From Lachnospiraceae bacterium UBA5902 (GTDB lineage: Bacteria > Bacillota > Clostridia > Lachnospirales > Lachnospiraceae): 13,083 nucleotides of DNA. Location of the stretch: NCBI GenBank assembly GCA_002431865.1, contig DJEI01000021.1, forward strand, positions 1-13,083, given 5' to 3'. This document shows positions 1 through 6,610 of this stretch, piece after piece. Below the pieces are notes generated by a model, which made no database searches, was not told where the DNA came from, and saw nothing but the letters and a program-made list of their open reading frames with translations. Positions within the stretch are counted from its first letter, which is position 1. Each line of letters opens with the position of its first letter. A program made the translations under genes and the position numbers.

Positions 1-1655
1 GTCGCTTCATCTAAGATCAGCGCCGGTGGATCGGCGATTGCTGCACGCGCGATGGCAAGAAGCTGGCGCTGTCCCTGACTCAAGTTTGCACCGTCTCCGG
101 TCAGAACGGTATCATAGCCCTGTGGCAGACGCCGGATGAATCCATCGGCATTTGCAAGCTTTGCGGCTGCCTCAACCTCTTCATCTGTTGCATCGAGTCG
201 TCCATAACGGATATTTTCCCGCACGCTCATACTGAACAAATGCGTATCCTGCAATACGATACCAAGTGATCTTCGCAGATCCGCTTTCTTGATCTTGTTG
301 ATATTGATTCCATCATACCGGATCTTTCCGTCCTGAATATCATAGAACCGGTTGATCAGATTCGTGATCGTCGTCTTTCCGGCACCGGTTGAGCCTACAA
401 ATGCAAGCTTCTGTCCCGGCTGTGCAAACATTGTAATATTATGCAGCACGATCTTATCATCGTTATAGCCAAAGTCCACATCATCAAATACAATATCACC
501 CTTCAGCTCAACATATGTGGTTGGATCACCATTTGTATGCTTGTGCGCCCATGCCCAGAGTCCGGTACGCTTTTCACTTGGCACAAGCTGTCCATTTTCA
601 CGCTTTGCATTGACCAGCTCGACATAGCCCTCGTCCACTTCCGGCTCTTCGTCCAACAGATTGAAGATTCGCTCTGCTCCCGCAAGCGCCATTACGATTG
701 CATTGATCTGCATACTGATCTGGTTGATTGGCATGTTGAAGTTCTTGTTGAAGGTCAGGAAGCTCGCCAGTCCGCCCAGCGTGAATCCGCCGACATTTCC
801 AATCGCCAGCATACCACCGACAATTGCACAGAGCACGTAGCTGATATTTCCAAGCTGTGCGTTGATCGGTCCTAAAATATTCGAATAATTATTTGCCTTG
901 TAAGAGCTTTCACACAAAGCATCGTTCAGCTTGTCAAACGCTTCCTTGCTCTCCTCCTCGTGGCAGAACACCTTTACCACACGCTGCCCCTGCATCATCT
1001 CTTCGATGTAGCCGTTGACTGTACCAATATCCTTCTGCTGCGCAATGAAATGCTTTGCAGAAAGTCCGCCGATTTTTCTTGTCAGCACCAGCATGATTCC
1101 GACCATGAAAAATGTCAGCGCCGTAAGTGGAATGTTCAGCATAAACATACAGACTGTCGTACTGATAATCGTAATCGCACTGTTGAAAAGCTGTGGCATC
1201 GACTGGCTGATCATCTGACGCAGCGTATCGGTATCGTTCGTATACATGGACATGATATCTCCATGTGCATGAGTGTCAAAATATTTGATTGGAAGCTGCT
1301 CCATCTTCGTAAACATCTCATCTCGGAATGTTTTCAGCATTCCCTGTGTGACATTGACCATGATCCGGTTATAGGAATAAGAAGCAATAATTCCGACTCC
1401 ATAAAAGCATGCCACACGTCCGATTGCATGAAGCAATGGTGTGTAATTCTTCGTCTCACTCTTTAACAGCGGTGTGATATAGTCGTCGATCAACCGCTGC
1501 ATGAACATTGTTCCCTGTACATTTGCAAGAACGTTGATGATGATACAGATTGCCACGATAATGACCGCCGCGCCATAATGCTTCATCAGCATTCCCATCA
1601 ATCGCTTGAGAAGTTTGCCCGGATTCTCCGGTCCTTTTCCTTTTTGATTACGCAT
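1..1655 (-). CDS. ABC exporter half-transporter, active-site subunit (3' end cut by window)
   Basis: Translating the minus strand from the ATG at 1655 gives 551 codons that run off the left edge, so the gene is partial. An N-terminal exporter membrane domain (about residues 25-330) is followed by a nucleotide-binding domain: Walker A GSTGAGKT near 421, Q-loop VLQD near 468, signature LSQGQ near 524, and Walker B ALILDEAT at the very edge with the catalytic Glu present. The signature is off-consensus (LSQGQ instead of LSGGQ). In heterodimeric ABC exporters this subunit keeps an intact Walker A/B while its signature serves the degenerate site of the partner, which fits the upstream gene. The start overlaps the 3' end of that gene by 8 nt and has AAGGAGGTGAGTCAGC before the ATG, so translational coupling is likely. 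Residues about 350-380 form a long linker between the two domains. The family is secure; the substrate (drug, peptide or lipid) cannot be told. Confidence 0.93.
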   Translation of the reverse strand, partial: MRNQKGKGPENPGKLLKRLMGMLMKHYGAAVIIVAICIIINVLANVQGTMFMQRLIDDYITPLLKSETKNYTPLLHAIGRVACFYGVGIIASYSYNRIMVNVTQGMLKTFRDEMFTKMEQLPIKYFDTHAHGDIMSMYTNDTDTLRQMISQSMPQLFNSAITIISTTVCMFMLNIPLTALTFFMVGIMLVLTRKIGGLSAKHFIAQQKDIGTVNGYIEEMMQGQRVVKVFCHEEESKEAFDKLNDALCESSYKANNYSNILGPINAQLGNISYVLCAIVGGMLAIGNVGGFTLGGLASFLTFNKNFNMPINQISMQINAIVMALAGAERIFNLLDEEPEVDEGYVELVNAKRENGQLVPSEKRTGLWAWAHKHTNGDPTTYVELKGDIVFDDVDFGYNDDKIVLHNITMFAQPGQKLAFVGSTGAGKTTITNLINRFYDIQDGKIRYDGININKIKKADLRRSLGIVLQDTHLFSMSVRENIRYGRLDATDEEVEAAAKLANADGFIRRLPQGYDTVLTGDGANLSQGQRQLLAIARAAIADPPALILDEA

Positions 1656-3519
1656 GCTGACTCACCTCCTTATCCACAATTGGCACCTCGTCATGTGGTA
1701 TTGCCCCCTCACCTTCGTTCGGCGGCAGGTCCTCGGTGCCATCCTGATGTTGCTCCTTCGTCGCAACAGGCACCTCGTCAAAATCAGCATTGGCGCCGAC
1801 ACCATTTTGTGACTCATATACTTCGCGGTAAATATCATTTCCAGCGAGCAGTTCTTCGTGCGTTCCAATGCCATTGATCTCGCCCTCATGCATGACGATG
1901 ATCCGGTCCGCATGCTCCACACTGGAGATACGCTGTGCAATGATAATCTTCGTAGTGTTCGGAATTTCAGTTGCAAATGCGGCACGGATCTTCGCATCCG
2001 TCGCTGTATCAACCGCACTCGTTGAATCATCTAAGATCAGAATCTTCGGATTTTTCAAAAGCGCACGCGCAATACACAGACGCTGCTTCTGTCCACCGGA
2101 CACATTTGAACCGCCCTGCTCGATATACGTGTTGTAGCCATCCGGCATCTTCTCGATAAATTCATCGGCACAGGCAAGCTCACAGGCACGTCTGCACATC
2201 TCGTCGGTAGCATCCTTGTCACCCCAGCGGAGGTTCTCGTAGATCGTTCCGCTGAACAATGTATTCTTCTGCAATACAACCGCAACTTCATTTCTAAGTG
2301 TCTCCATGTCGTAGTCCCGGACATCCTTGCCGCCAACCTTGACACTGCCTTTGGACACATCATACAGACGGCTGATCAGGCTCACAAGACTTGTCTTCGC
2401 ACTACCGGTTCCACCGATGATACCGATCGTCTCACCCGACTTGATTGCTACATTGATATCCTTCAATACGAAATCCTTCGCCGTCTCCTTGTAACGGAAA
2501 TATACATGATCGAACTCCACGCTTCCGTCCGGCACTTCCATATCCGGCTGCTCCGGATTCTTCAAGGTCGTGTCCTCGTTGATAACCTCAGCGATACGTC
2601 TCGCACTCGCCATACTCATACTGATCATGACGAATACCATCGAAAGCATCATCAGACTCATCAGGATATTCATACAGTATGCAAGCAGGCTCATCAGATT
2701 ACCTGTCGTAAGCGAATCACTCACGATCATATGCGCGCCAACCCAGCTGATTAACAGGATACAGCTATATACCGTGAACATCATGACCGGCATGTTGCAG
2801 GCGATGATGCTCTCTGCCTTTACAAACATGTTGTATACCTTCGCACTTGCCTGTGCAAATTTATTCGTCTCATACTCCTCGCGGACATACGCCTTAACTA
2901 CGCGGATTGCGGATACATTCTCCTGCACGCTTGCATTTAAGTCGTCGTACTTCTCAAATACGATATTGAAATATTTATTTGCCTTTCGGATAATAAACTG
3001 TAACACCAAACCGAGCAGAATCACTGCGATCAGGTAAATGCTTGCGATCCTTGCGTTGATCAAAAATGCGGCTGCCATCGCGCAGATCATGCTCGCCGGG
3101 GCGCGCATACCCATACGCAGGATCATCATGTAGGAGTTCTGCACATTTGTTACATCCGTCGTCATACGAGTCACCAGGCCGGCGGTGCTGTACTTGTCTA
3201 TATTTGTAAATGAAAATGTCTGGATATTATAATACATTGCCTGCCGCAGGTTCTTCGCGAACCCGGCAGATGCATATGCACCATAACGACCTCCCATCAA
3301 TCCAGCAAATAGTCCGACTGCCGCTGCCACGATCATCCATGCACCGACTACACAGATATGGTGGATGTCGCCACCCGGCACATTGACGCCATCATCAATG
3401 ATCGATGACATCAGGAATGGTACAAGCGTTTCCATCAGAACTTCCAACAGCATGAACAGTGGGGTTGCGATGGACGCGGCTTTGAATTCTTTGATTTGTT
3501 TTCCTAACGTCTTTAACAT
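1648..3519 (-). CDS. ABC exporter half-transporter, degenerate-site subunit
   Basis: The 623-residue protein has an N-terminal exporter-type membrane domain (about 18-310) and a C-terminal ATPase domain. Visible motifs are a Walker A reading GGTGSAKT (369-376, Ala where the Gly before Lys is usual), Q-loop Gln417, signature VSGGQ (473-477), and Walker B ILILDD with Asp498 at the catalytic Glu position. The switch region reads AQR, so Gln529 replaces the usual His. Loss of both the Glu and the His is the hallmark of the non-hydrolysing NBD of a heterodimeric exporter (TM287/288 or BmrCD type). Its canonical signature would complete the active site of the downstream partner. A hydrophilic acidic tail (about 575-623) carries two similar DEVP-V-KE segments at 581 and 610. 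GGAG lies 5 nt before the ATG. A MarR gene sits upstream on the same strand, so regulated drug or toxic-compound efflux is the likely role. Confidence 0.95.
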   Translation of the reverse strand: MLKTLGKQIKEFKAASIATPLFMLLEVLMETLVPFLMSSIIDDGVNVPGGDIHHICVVGAWMIVAAAVGLFAGLMGGRYGAYASAGFAKNLRQAMYYNIQTFSFTNIDKYSTAGLVTRMTTDVTNVQNSYMMILRMGMRAPASMICAMAAAFLINARIASIYLIAVILLGLVLQFIIRKANKYFNIVFEKYDDLNASVQENVSAIRVVKAYVREEYETNKFAQASAKVYNMFVKAESIIACNMPVMMFTVYSCILLISWVGAHMIVSDSLTTGNLMSLLAYCMNILMSLMMLSMVFVMISMSMASARRIAEVINEDTTLKNPEQPDMEVPDGSVEFDHVYFRYKETAKDFVLKDINVAIKSGETIGIIGGTGSAKTSLVSLISRLYDVSKGSVKVGGKDVRDYDMETLRNEVAVVLQKNTLFSGTIYENLRWGDKDATDEMCRRACELACADEFIEKMPDGYNTYIEQGGSNVSGGQKQRLCIARALLKNPKILILDDSTSAVDTATDAKIRAAFATEIPNTTKIIIAQRISSVEHADRIIVMHEGEINGIGTHEELLAGNDIYREVYESQNGVGANADFDEVPVATKEQHQDGTEDLPPNEGEGAIPHDEVPIVDKEVSQHA

Positions 3520-3540
3520 GTTGTCTCCTTTCTTATGCTT

Positions 3541-3759
3541 CTATGCAAAACGCGTAAATTTCTATATCGAGTTGTACAAAATACACATTTCTATGCAGAC
3601 ACGCTCTCGCTCACTTCCGCACATAGCAGGCACTAAACTCACAGAGCATCAATTCTACGAATTGCTGTCTGTTCGCTAAGTGCTGATGTGCTCCAATGGT
3701 CTGCATAGGAAATGTTATTTATGTACAACTCTATCTACACATTGTCTCGTTTTGCAAAT
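3541..3759. repeat. long quasi-palindrome filling the MarR-ABC gap
   Basis: Arms 3545-3600 and 3699-3755 are imperfect reverse complements of each other (about 45 of 56 positions match, one single-base bulge at 3708). Perfect blocks are GCAAAACG (3545-3552 with 3748-3755), GAGTTGTAC (3569-3577 with 3723-3731), CATTTC (3586-3591 with 3709-3714) and TATGCAGAC (3592-3600 with 3699-3707). The 98-nt centre folds further: GCACAT with ATGTGC, CACT with AGTG, ACAG with CTGT, and an apical CAATTC-TAC-GAATTG (3650-3664). On the minus strand this would be a long hairpin in the leader of the ABC genes, ending about 5 nt before their ribosome binding site region. It may be a structured cis-acting RNA, a small RNA, or a MITE-like or intergenic palindromic repeat. 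No coding potential is apparent. Confidence 0.75.
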
Positions 3760-3770
3760 ATATCATACGA

Positions 3771-3811
3771 AAGCAAGCCAAGTGACCTTGTGGTTACTTA
3801 CAGGCTTGCTT
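3771..3811 (-). terminator. hairpin across the MarR stop codon, possible weak terminator or attenuator
   Basis: AAGCAAGCC (3771-3779) pairs perfectly with GGCTTGCTT (3803-3811), and an inner imperfect stem pairs AAGTGACC with GGTTACTT around a 4-nt loop. On the minus strand the hairpin spans the last codons and the stop of the MarR gene. The following minus-strand bases (TCGTATGATATATTTG) lack a real U tract, so full termination is doubtful. It may protect a 3' end, attenuate read-through into the ABC genes, or help reduce ABC expression relative to MarR. Confidence 0.45.
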
Positions 3812-4264
3812 GATTTCTGGTGCTCCAAGGCTTGTCAATTCGACACCAAGTTTATCTGTAATTGATAAGAACTGTGTGATTTCTTCCTCTGATAAGCAGT
3901 CACTCAATCGATGCTCCATCTGCATCACACGTATATGGATTTTTGCTTCGAGTGCCTGTCCTGCTTTGGTCAGTTCCAGTTTCTTCAGGCGTGCATCTCT
4001 GACAACGCTGGAACGCTTGATAAGTCCGTTCTTTTCCATCGTCTGCAACGTCTGTGTGACAGTAGACCGGCGCAGATAGAAGAACTCCTCCACATCCTTC
4101 TGATATACTTCTGTTTTCTTGCTGAATTCAGAAATATAATGCAGAATCCGGCTCTGTGACCCGCTGATGCCTTCCACTTCTGCTGCTTGATGCAGATAAT
4201 GCTTTACCTGGTTTGATAATATGATGATCTGATTTCCCAGATGATCATGCTTCCAATCGTCCAT
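3794..4264 (-). CDS. MarR-family transcriptional regulator
   Basis: This 156-residue protein is a MarR-type winged-helix dimeric DNA-binding regulator. The wing-helix segment spans about residues 55-103, with the recognition helix in LRRSTVTQTLQTMEKNGLI followed by the wing RSSVVRDARLKKLELTKAG; helices at both ends (about 5-30 and 105-148) would form the dimer interface. The frame is open further upstream to 4330, but the ATG at 4264 is preceded by AAGGAGGGAATTC, a near-perfect ribosome binding site, and the length then matches the family (about 140-160). The gene precedes two ABC exporter genes on the same strand after a 274-nt gap. It is most likely the ligand-responsive repressor of those genes and of itself, but the ligand is unknown. 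A hairpin spans its stop codon. Confidence 0.92.
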   Translation of the reverse strand: MDDWKHDHLGNQIIILSNQVKHYLHQAAEVEGISGSQSRILHYISEFSKKTEVYQKDVEEFFYLRRSTVTQTLQTMEKNGLIKRSSVVRDARLKKLELTKAGQALEAKIHIRVMQMEHRLSDCLSEEEITQFLSITDKLGVELTSLGAPEIKQACK

Positions 4265-4291
4265 GAATTCCCTCCTTTTTCGTCCATACAG

Positions 4292-4308
4292 TTTGCATAA
4301 TTTACAAA
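4292..4308. promoter_or_regulatory. candidate MarR operator
   Basis: TTTGCA-TAATT-TACAAA is a 17-bp imperfect inverted repeat (5 of 6 arm positions complementary) about 28 nt upstream of the MarR start. Length and AT-rich centre fit typical MarR operators. The 8-bp palindrome TTTGCAAA at 3751-3758, upstream of the ABC genes, shares the half-site. No convincing -35/-10 pair could be fixed here, so this is a weak call. Confidence 0.3.
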
Positions 4309-4376
4309 TGCTAAATCTGTATATCCACAAATTTCATTTTTCAAATGATATTCCTATCATCCGCTCATTTCATTTC

Positions 4377-4432
4377 CATAAAGAAAAGTTCGGTTATGAA
4401 TTGTTCGCAATCAAACAATTCATAACCGAACT
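4377..4432 (-). terminator. intrinsic terminator of mgtE
   Basis: A perfect 19-bp inverted repeat, AGTTCGGTTATGAATTGTT (4387-4405) and its complement (4414-4432), encloses an 8-nt loop. Read on the minus strand the hairpin is followed by TTTTCTTTAT, a U-rich tail. It lies about 115 nt past the mgtE stop and before the MarR gene. The rest of the 4265-4548 intergenic space is AT-rich; I see no further gene in it. Confidence 0.8.
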
Positions 4433-4548
4433 ATATTTTAACATACAAAGTATATTTTTCAAGTAATTCACTTTTTATTTTTATCATTTATTTGACATCC
4501 CGTAATGGAAGCATGTAAACTCCCAAATCTTCTTCTCTGACAGCTTCC

Positions 4549-5766
4549 CTATGAAACAATCCGCATGATCTGGATCAAGAACAGCCATGCCAATCCATAG
4601 TAAGTGACTACTGCTACAAGATCATTGACTGTCGTGATCAGCGGACCGGATGCAACTGCCGGATCAATCTTGATCTTGTGGAAGAACATCGGAATCAAAG
4701 TTCCGACTAAGCTTGAGATCACCATTGCAACCATCAGTGATACGCCAACACATCCTGAGATCAGGAATGCATGCAGCCATGCATTGTGCTTGAAGCAGGC
4801 AATGTAGATTCCGATAAATACAAATGAAAGCGAGCCAAGCAATAAGCCATTTACAAATCCAACCTTCATCTCTTTCCATACGAGATGCAGCTTCTGCCTG
4901 CCAGTCAGGTTCTCATCCATCAGTACACGGATAGTAACAGCCAGCGACTGCGTTCCAACATTACCTGCCATATCCAGAATCAGAGACTGGAAGCACATCA
5001 CGATCGGCAGGACAGCAACTACCGCTTCAAAAGCTCCTACAACGGAAGACACACCCATGCCAAGGAACAATAAGATAATCAGCCAAGGCAAACGCTTCTT
5101 CATGCTTTCCTTTGTAGTTTCTCTCAAATCCTCTTCGTCCGTCAAACCAGCGAGCTTTGCGTAGTCCTCGCCCATCTCATCATCGACAGCCTCTACGACA
5201 TCCTGTGCCGTGATAACACCGAGCAATTCCTTCGTGTCAGACAAAACCGGAATGGAATCCTCTGCGTAATCTACCAGTTCGTCAATACAATCTTCGATCT
5301 TCTCATGATCAGTCACAAATGGGTACGTCGTATTGATGATGGATTCCAGTGCATCATTTTCTCTTGCTACGATCAGATCCTTCAGGTCGATCGCACCGTA
5401 ATATTTATCTGCCTCATCTAATACATAAACCGTTCCGATATTATCATTTTCGCCTGCCTGTGAAACAAGCTCGCGCATTGCCTGTCTGATATCTATACCT
5501 CTGCGGATTGCGATATAGTTCGTCGTCATACGACTACCCATCTCGTCTTCCTCGTACGAGAGGATCATCTGGATATCATTTCCGGCATCCTCCGGGAGCA
5601 TATCAACGACCTGTTTTTTCGTTGCATCATCAACTTCGTCCAAGACATCGACCGCATCGTCAACCTCCATCAGGGAGAGTACCTTCGCTGCCTCCTGCAG
5701 GTTCTTGTCCTGCAAATGCTTCTTTGACTGTGCTGCGTAATTCTTTCTTTTCATCCATTTCTTCAT
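4549..5766 (-). CDS. mgtE: MgtE-family magnesium transporter/channel
   Basis: The 405-residue protein has the MgtE layout: a cytosolic N domain (about 15-75), two CBS domains (about 78-135 and 145-200), a connecting plug helix (about 205-225), and five membrane segments from 227. Hallmarks are DMAGNVGTQSLAV (265-277) and DPAVASGPLITTVNDL (368-382), the latter carrying the conserved Asp382 of the ion pathway. MgtE proteins are homodimeric Mg2+ channels gated by Mg2+ binding in the N and CBS domains. The N domain is short: about 75 residues precede CBS1, against roughly 130 in the Thermus protein, so the helical repeat superhelix is reduced. The start at 5766 has AAGGAGG 9 nt upstream. The gene stands alone, with its own promoter, an attenuator-like leader and a terminator, so expression is probably controlled in the leader, presumably by magnesium. 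Confidence 0.95.
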   Translation of the reverse strand: MKKWMKRKNYAAQSKKHLQDKNLQEAAKVLSLMEVDDAVDVLDEVDDATKKQVVDMLPEDAGNDIQMILSYEEDEMGSRMTTNYIAIRRGIDIRQAMRELVSQAGENDNIGTVYVLDEADKYYGAIDLKDLIVARENDALESIINTTYPFVTDHEKIEDCIDELVDYAEDSIPVLSDTKELLGVITAQDVVEAVDDEMGEDYAKLAGLTDEEDLRETTKESMKKRLPWLIILLFLGMGVSSVVGAFEAVVAVLPIVMCFQSLILDMAGNVGTQSLAVTIRVLMDENLTGRQKLHLVWKEMKVGFVNGLLLGSLSFVFIGIYIACFKHNAWLHAFLISGCVGVSLMVAMVISSLVGTLIPMFFHKIKIDPAVASGPLITTVNDLVAVVTYYGLAWLFLIQIMRIVS

Positions 5767-5794
5767 TGTCTTCTACCTCCTTATTCCGGGGCAT

Positions 5795-5822
5795 AAAAAT
5801 ACCACCGTTTGTGTACGGTGGT
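5795..5822 (-). terminator. intrinsic terminator (attenuator) in the mgtE leader
   Basis: On the minus strand ACCACCGT (5822-5815), loop ACACAA and ACGGTGGT (5808-5801) form a perfect 8-bp hairpin, then A and five T residues. It lies about 12 nt before the mgtE ribosome binding site (AAGGAGG, about 5776-5782) and 25 nt after the small upstream ORF. With no gene of ordinary size between it and the promoter, its natural role is premature termination of the mgtE transcript. Confidence 0.8.
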
Positions 5823-5847
5823 TCAGACAACAGAAAACTAAACACAG

Positions 5848-5949
5848 TTATATCATCATAGATAAAATGAGACTATGTCCCAACTGCGTTCGTATATCCA
5901 TATGTCCGCCACCGCGTTTCACTCGACTCGTACTATCGTAGCTGTCCAT
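5848..5949 (-). CDS. 33-codon upstream ORF, candidate leader peptide of mgtE
   Basis: The minus strand from the ATG at 5949 to the TAA at 5848-5850 encodes 33 residues, starting MDSYDSTSRVKRGGGH and ending LILSMMI. GGAGG lies 7 nt before the ATG, as good as any ribosome binding site in the window. The peptide is basic and glycine-rich in the middle and hydrophobic at the end; I do not recognise a family. It is placed between the mgtE promoter and the leader terminator. Codons for the RGG stretch contain CGGTGG, which copies the 3' arm of that terminator and could pair with its 5' arm. The start region GACTATG (5953-5947) can also pair with CATAGTC (5877-5871) late in the ORF, so translation would change the leader fold. 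A regulatory leader peptide is the best reading; a translated small protein with its own role is possible. Confidence 0.7.
   Translation of the reverse strand: MDSYDSTSRVKRGGGHMDIRTQLGHSLILSMMI
5909..5914 (-). promoter_or_regulatory. candidate antiterminator segment inside the leader ORF
   Basis: The minus strand reads CGGTGG here, the same six bases as in the 3' arm of the mgtE leader terminator (5801-5808). It can therefore pair with CCACCG of the terminator 5' arm and block the hairpin. The segment falls within codons 12-14 of the upstream ORF, so a ribosome held there would mask it and favour termination, while an exposed segment would favour read-through. This mechanism is inferred from base complementarity alone. 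Confidence 0.45.
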
Positions 5950-6006
5950 AGTCCCACCTCCAATTTTTTTATTCTTATTGCAGCTTTATCACTGCCGGAT
6001 CTGACC

Positions 6007-6028
6007 GAACCATATTTCGCCATGGTTC
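6007..6028 (-). promoter_or_regulatory. 5' hairpin of the mgtE leader
   Basis: GAACCAT (6028-6022) and ATGGTTC (6013-6007) form a 7-bp stem with an 8-nt loop, a short way into the transcript predicted from the promoter at 6047-6076. No U tract follows, so it is not a terminator. It may be part of a sensor fold or simply stabilise the 5' end. Confidence 0.45.
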
Positions 6029-6046
6029 TTCCTCAACCCGGGGTGT

Positions 6047-6076
6047 AGTCTACCCCATTTTCCCCCGGTTCGTCAA
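6047..6076 (-). promoter_or_regulatory. candidate sigma-A promoter of mgtE
   Basis: On the minus strand TTGACG (6076-6071), an 18-nt spacer and TAGACT (6052-6047) match the -35 (5 of 6) and -10 (4 of 6) boxes. Transcription would start near 6040, giving a leader of about 270 nt before mgtE. The site lies just downstream of the GNAT gene, and no terminator is visible between that gene and this promoter. Confidence 0.5.
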
Positions 6077-6101
6077 CCGAGTTTACAAACTTTTAACAAT
6101 T

Positions 6102-6593
6102 TTACAGCTCATGATAATATGGGCAGATATCCTCATAGCTTCCGTCAATCATGCGGAATCCCCCCGGTATCGTACCGAGCTGTTTGAATCCAAGCCGCTC
6201 ATACAGATGCCGTGCATGTACATTGCTTGCGACAACCGCATTGAACTGTAAGACACGGTAGCCATGTGCCTTGCCCTGCACCAGACAATCAGACACCAGC
6301 TTCTCGCCGATATGCAATCCTCTGGATTCCCGGTCAACCGCATAGCTTGCATTGCAGATGTGTCCGCATCGTCCTACATTGTTTGGATGCAGGATATACA
6401 TGCCGTAGATTCTGCCTGTATCCGTATCCTCTGCGACTCCGCAATATGTCTGTTCCGCAAAAAATGCAGTTCCCGACTCCTGCGTCAGACATTCCTCCTG
6501 CGGAAATGCCACACCATCCTCAACAACCTGATTCCAGATCGTCACCATTGCCTCGATGTCCTTGTCTGTATATGCTCTTACTTCGATATTCAT
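6102..6593 (-). CDS. GNAT-family N-acetyltransferase
   Basis: The 163-residue protein is a single GNAT domain, which moves an acyl group from acyl-CoA to an amine. The acyl-CoA binding motif A is visible as YAVDRESRGLHIGEKLV (84-100, with the R-x-x-G-x-x-I/G loop), and the C-terminal motif as NVHARHLYERLGFKQLGTIPGGF compressed into about 124-146. The N-terminal IEVRAYTDKDIEAMVTIWN and length (about 160) are usual for phosphinothricin-acetyltransferase-like GNATs. AAGGA lies 7 nt before the ATG. The gene follows the M20D hydrolase with a 17-nt gap and is probably cotranscribed with it. An acetyltransferase beside a deacylase could act on related amino compounds, but the substrate cannot be read from sequence. 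Confidence 0.9.
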   Translation of the reverse strand: MNIEVRAYTDKDIEAMVTIWNQVVEDGVAFPQEECLTQESGTAFFAEQTYCGVAEDTDTGRIYGMYILHPNNVGRCGHICNASYAVDRESRGLHIGEKLVSDCLVQGKAHGYRVLQFNAVVASNVHARHLYERLGFKQLGTIPGGFRMIDGSYEDICPYYHEL

Positions 6594-6610
6594 GGTTTTA
6601 TCCTTCTTTC

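Noticed and set aside
960..1466. Plus-strand frame of 168 codons opposite the partial ABC gene
   Set aside because: It is antisense to a clear ABC membrane domain, with His/Cys-rich shadow composition and no family resemblance.
3520..3793. A definite promoter for the ABC genes in the gap after MarR
   Set aside because: TATGAT and TTGTAC-like boxes occur, but no pair has both good matches and 16-18 nt spacing, so none is reported.
4266..4330. Longer MarR start at 4330
   Set aside because: The added 22 residues are unlike MarR proteins, and the ATG at 4264 has a near-perfect ribosome binding site directly before it.
4488..4560. Short frame after the mgtE stop reading REAVREEDLGVYMLPLRDVK, like the tail of a lost gene
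   Set aside because: Only about 26 codons are open, it has no start, and mgtE ends at a normal place for its family. Chance is the simpler reading.
5660..5845. 61-codon minus-strand frame overlapping the start of mgtE, which could have been a frameshifted mgtE N terminus
   Set aside because: The mgtE frame has its own start with AAGGAGG at good spacing and is open throughout. The alternative frame would start from an ATG inside the terminator tail and ends in low-complexity sequence.
5767..6101. M-box (ykoK) magnesium riboswitch before mgtE
   Set aside because: I looked for the conserved M-box blocks in order on the minus strand and did not find them; only loose fragments such as a GTGATAAAGCTGC stretch recall its end. 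An Rfam scan would settle it.
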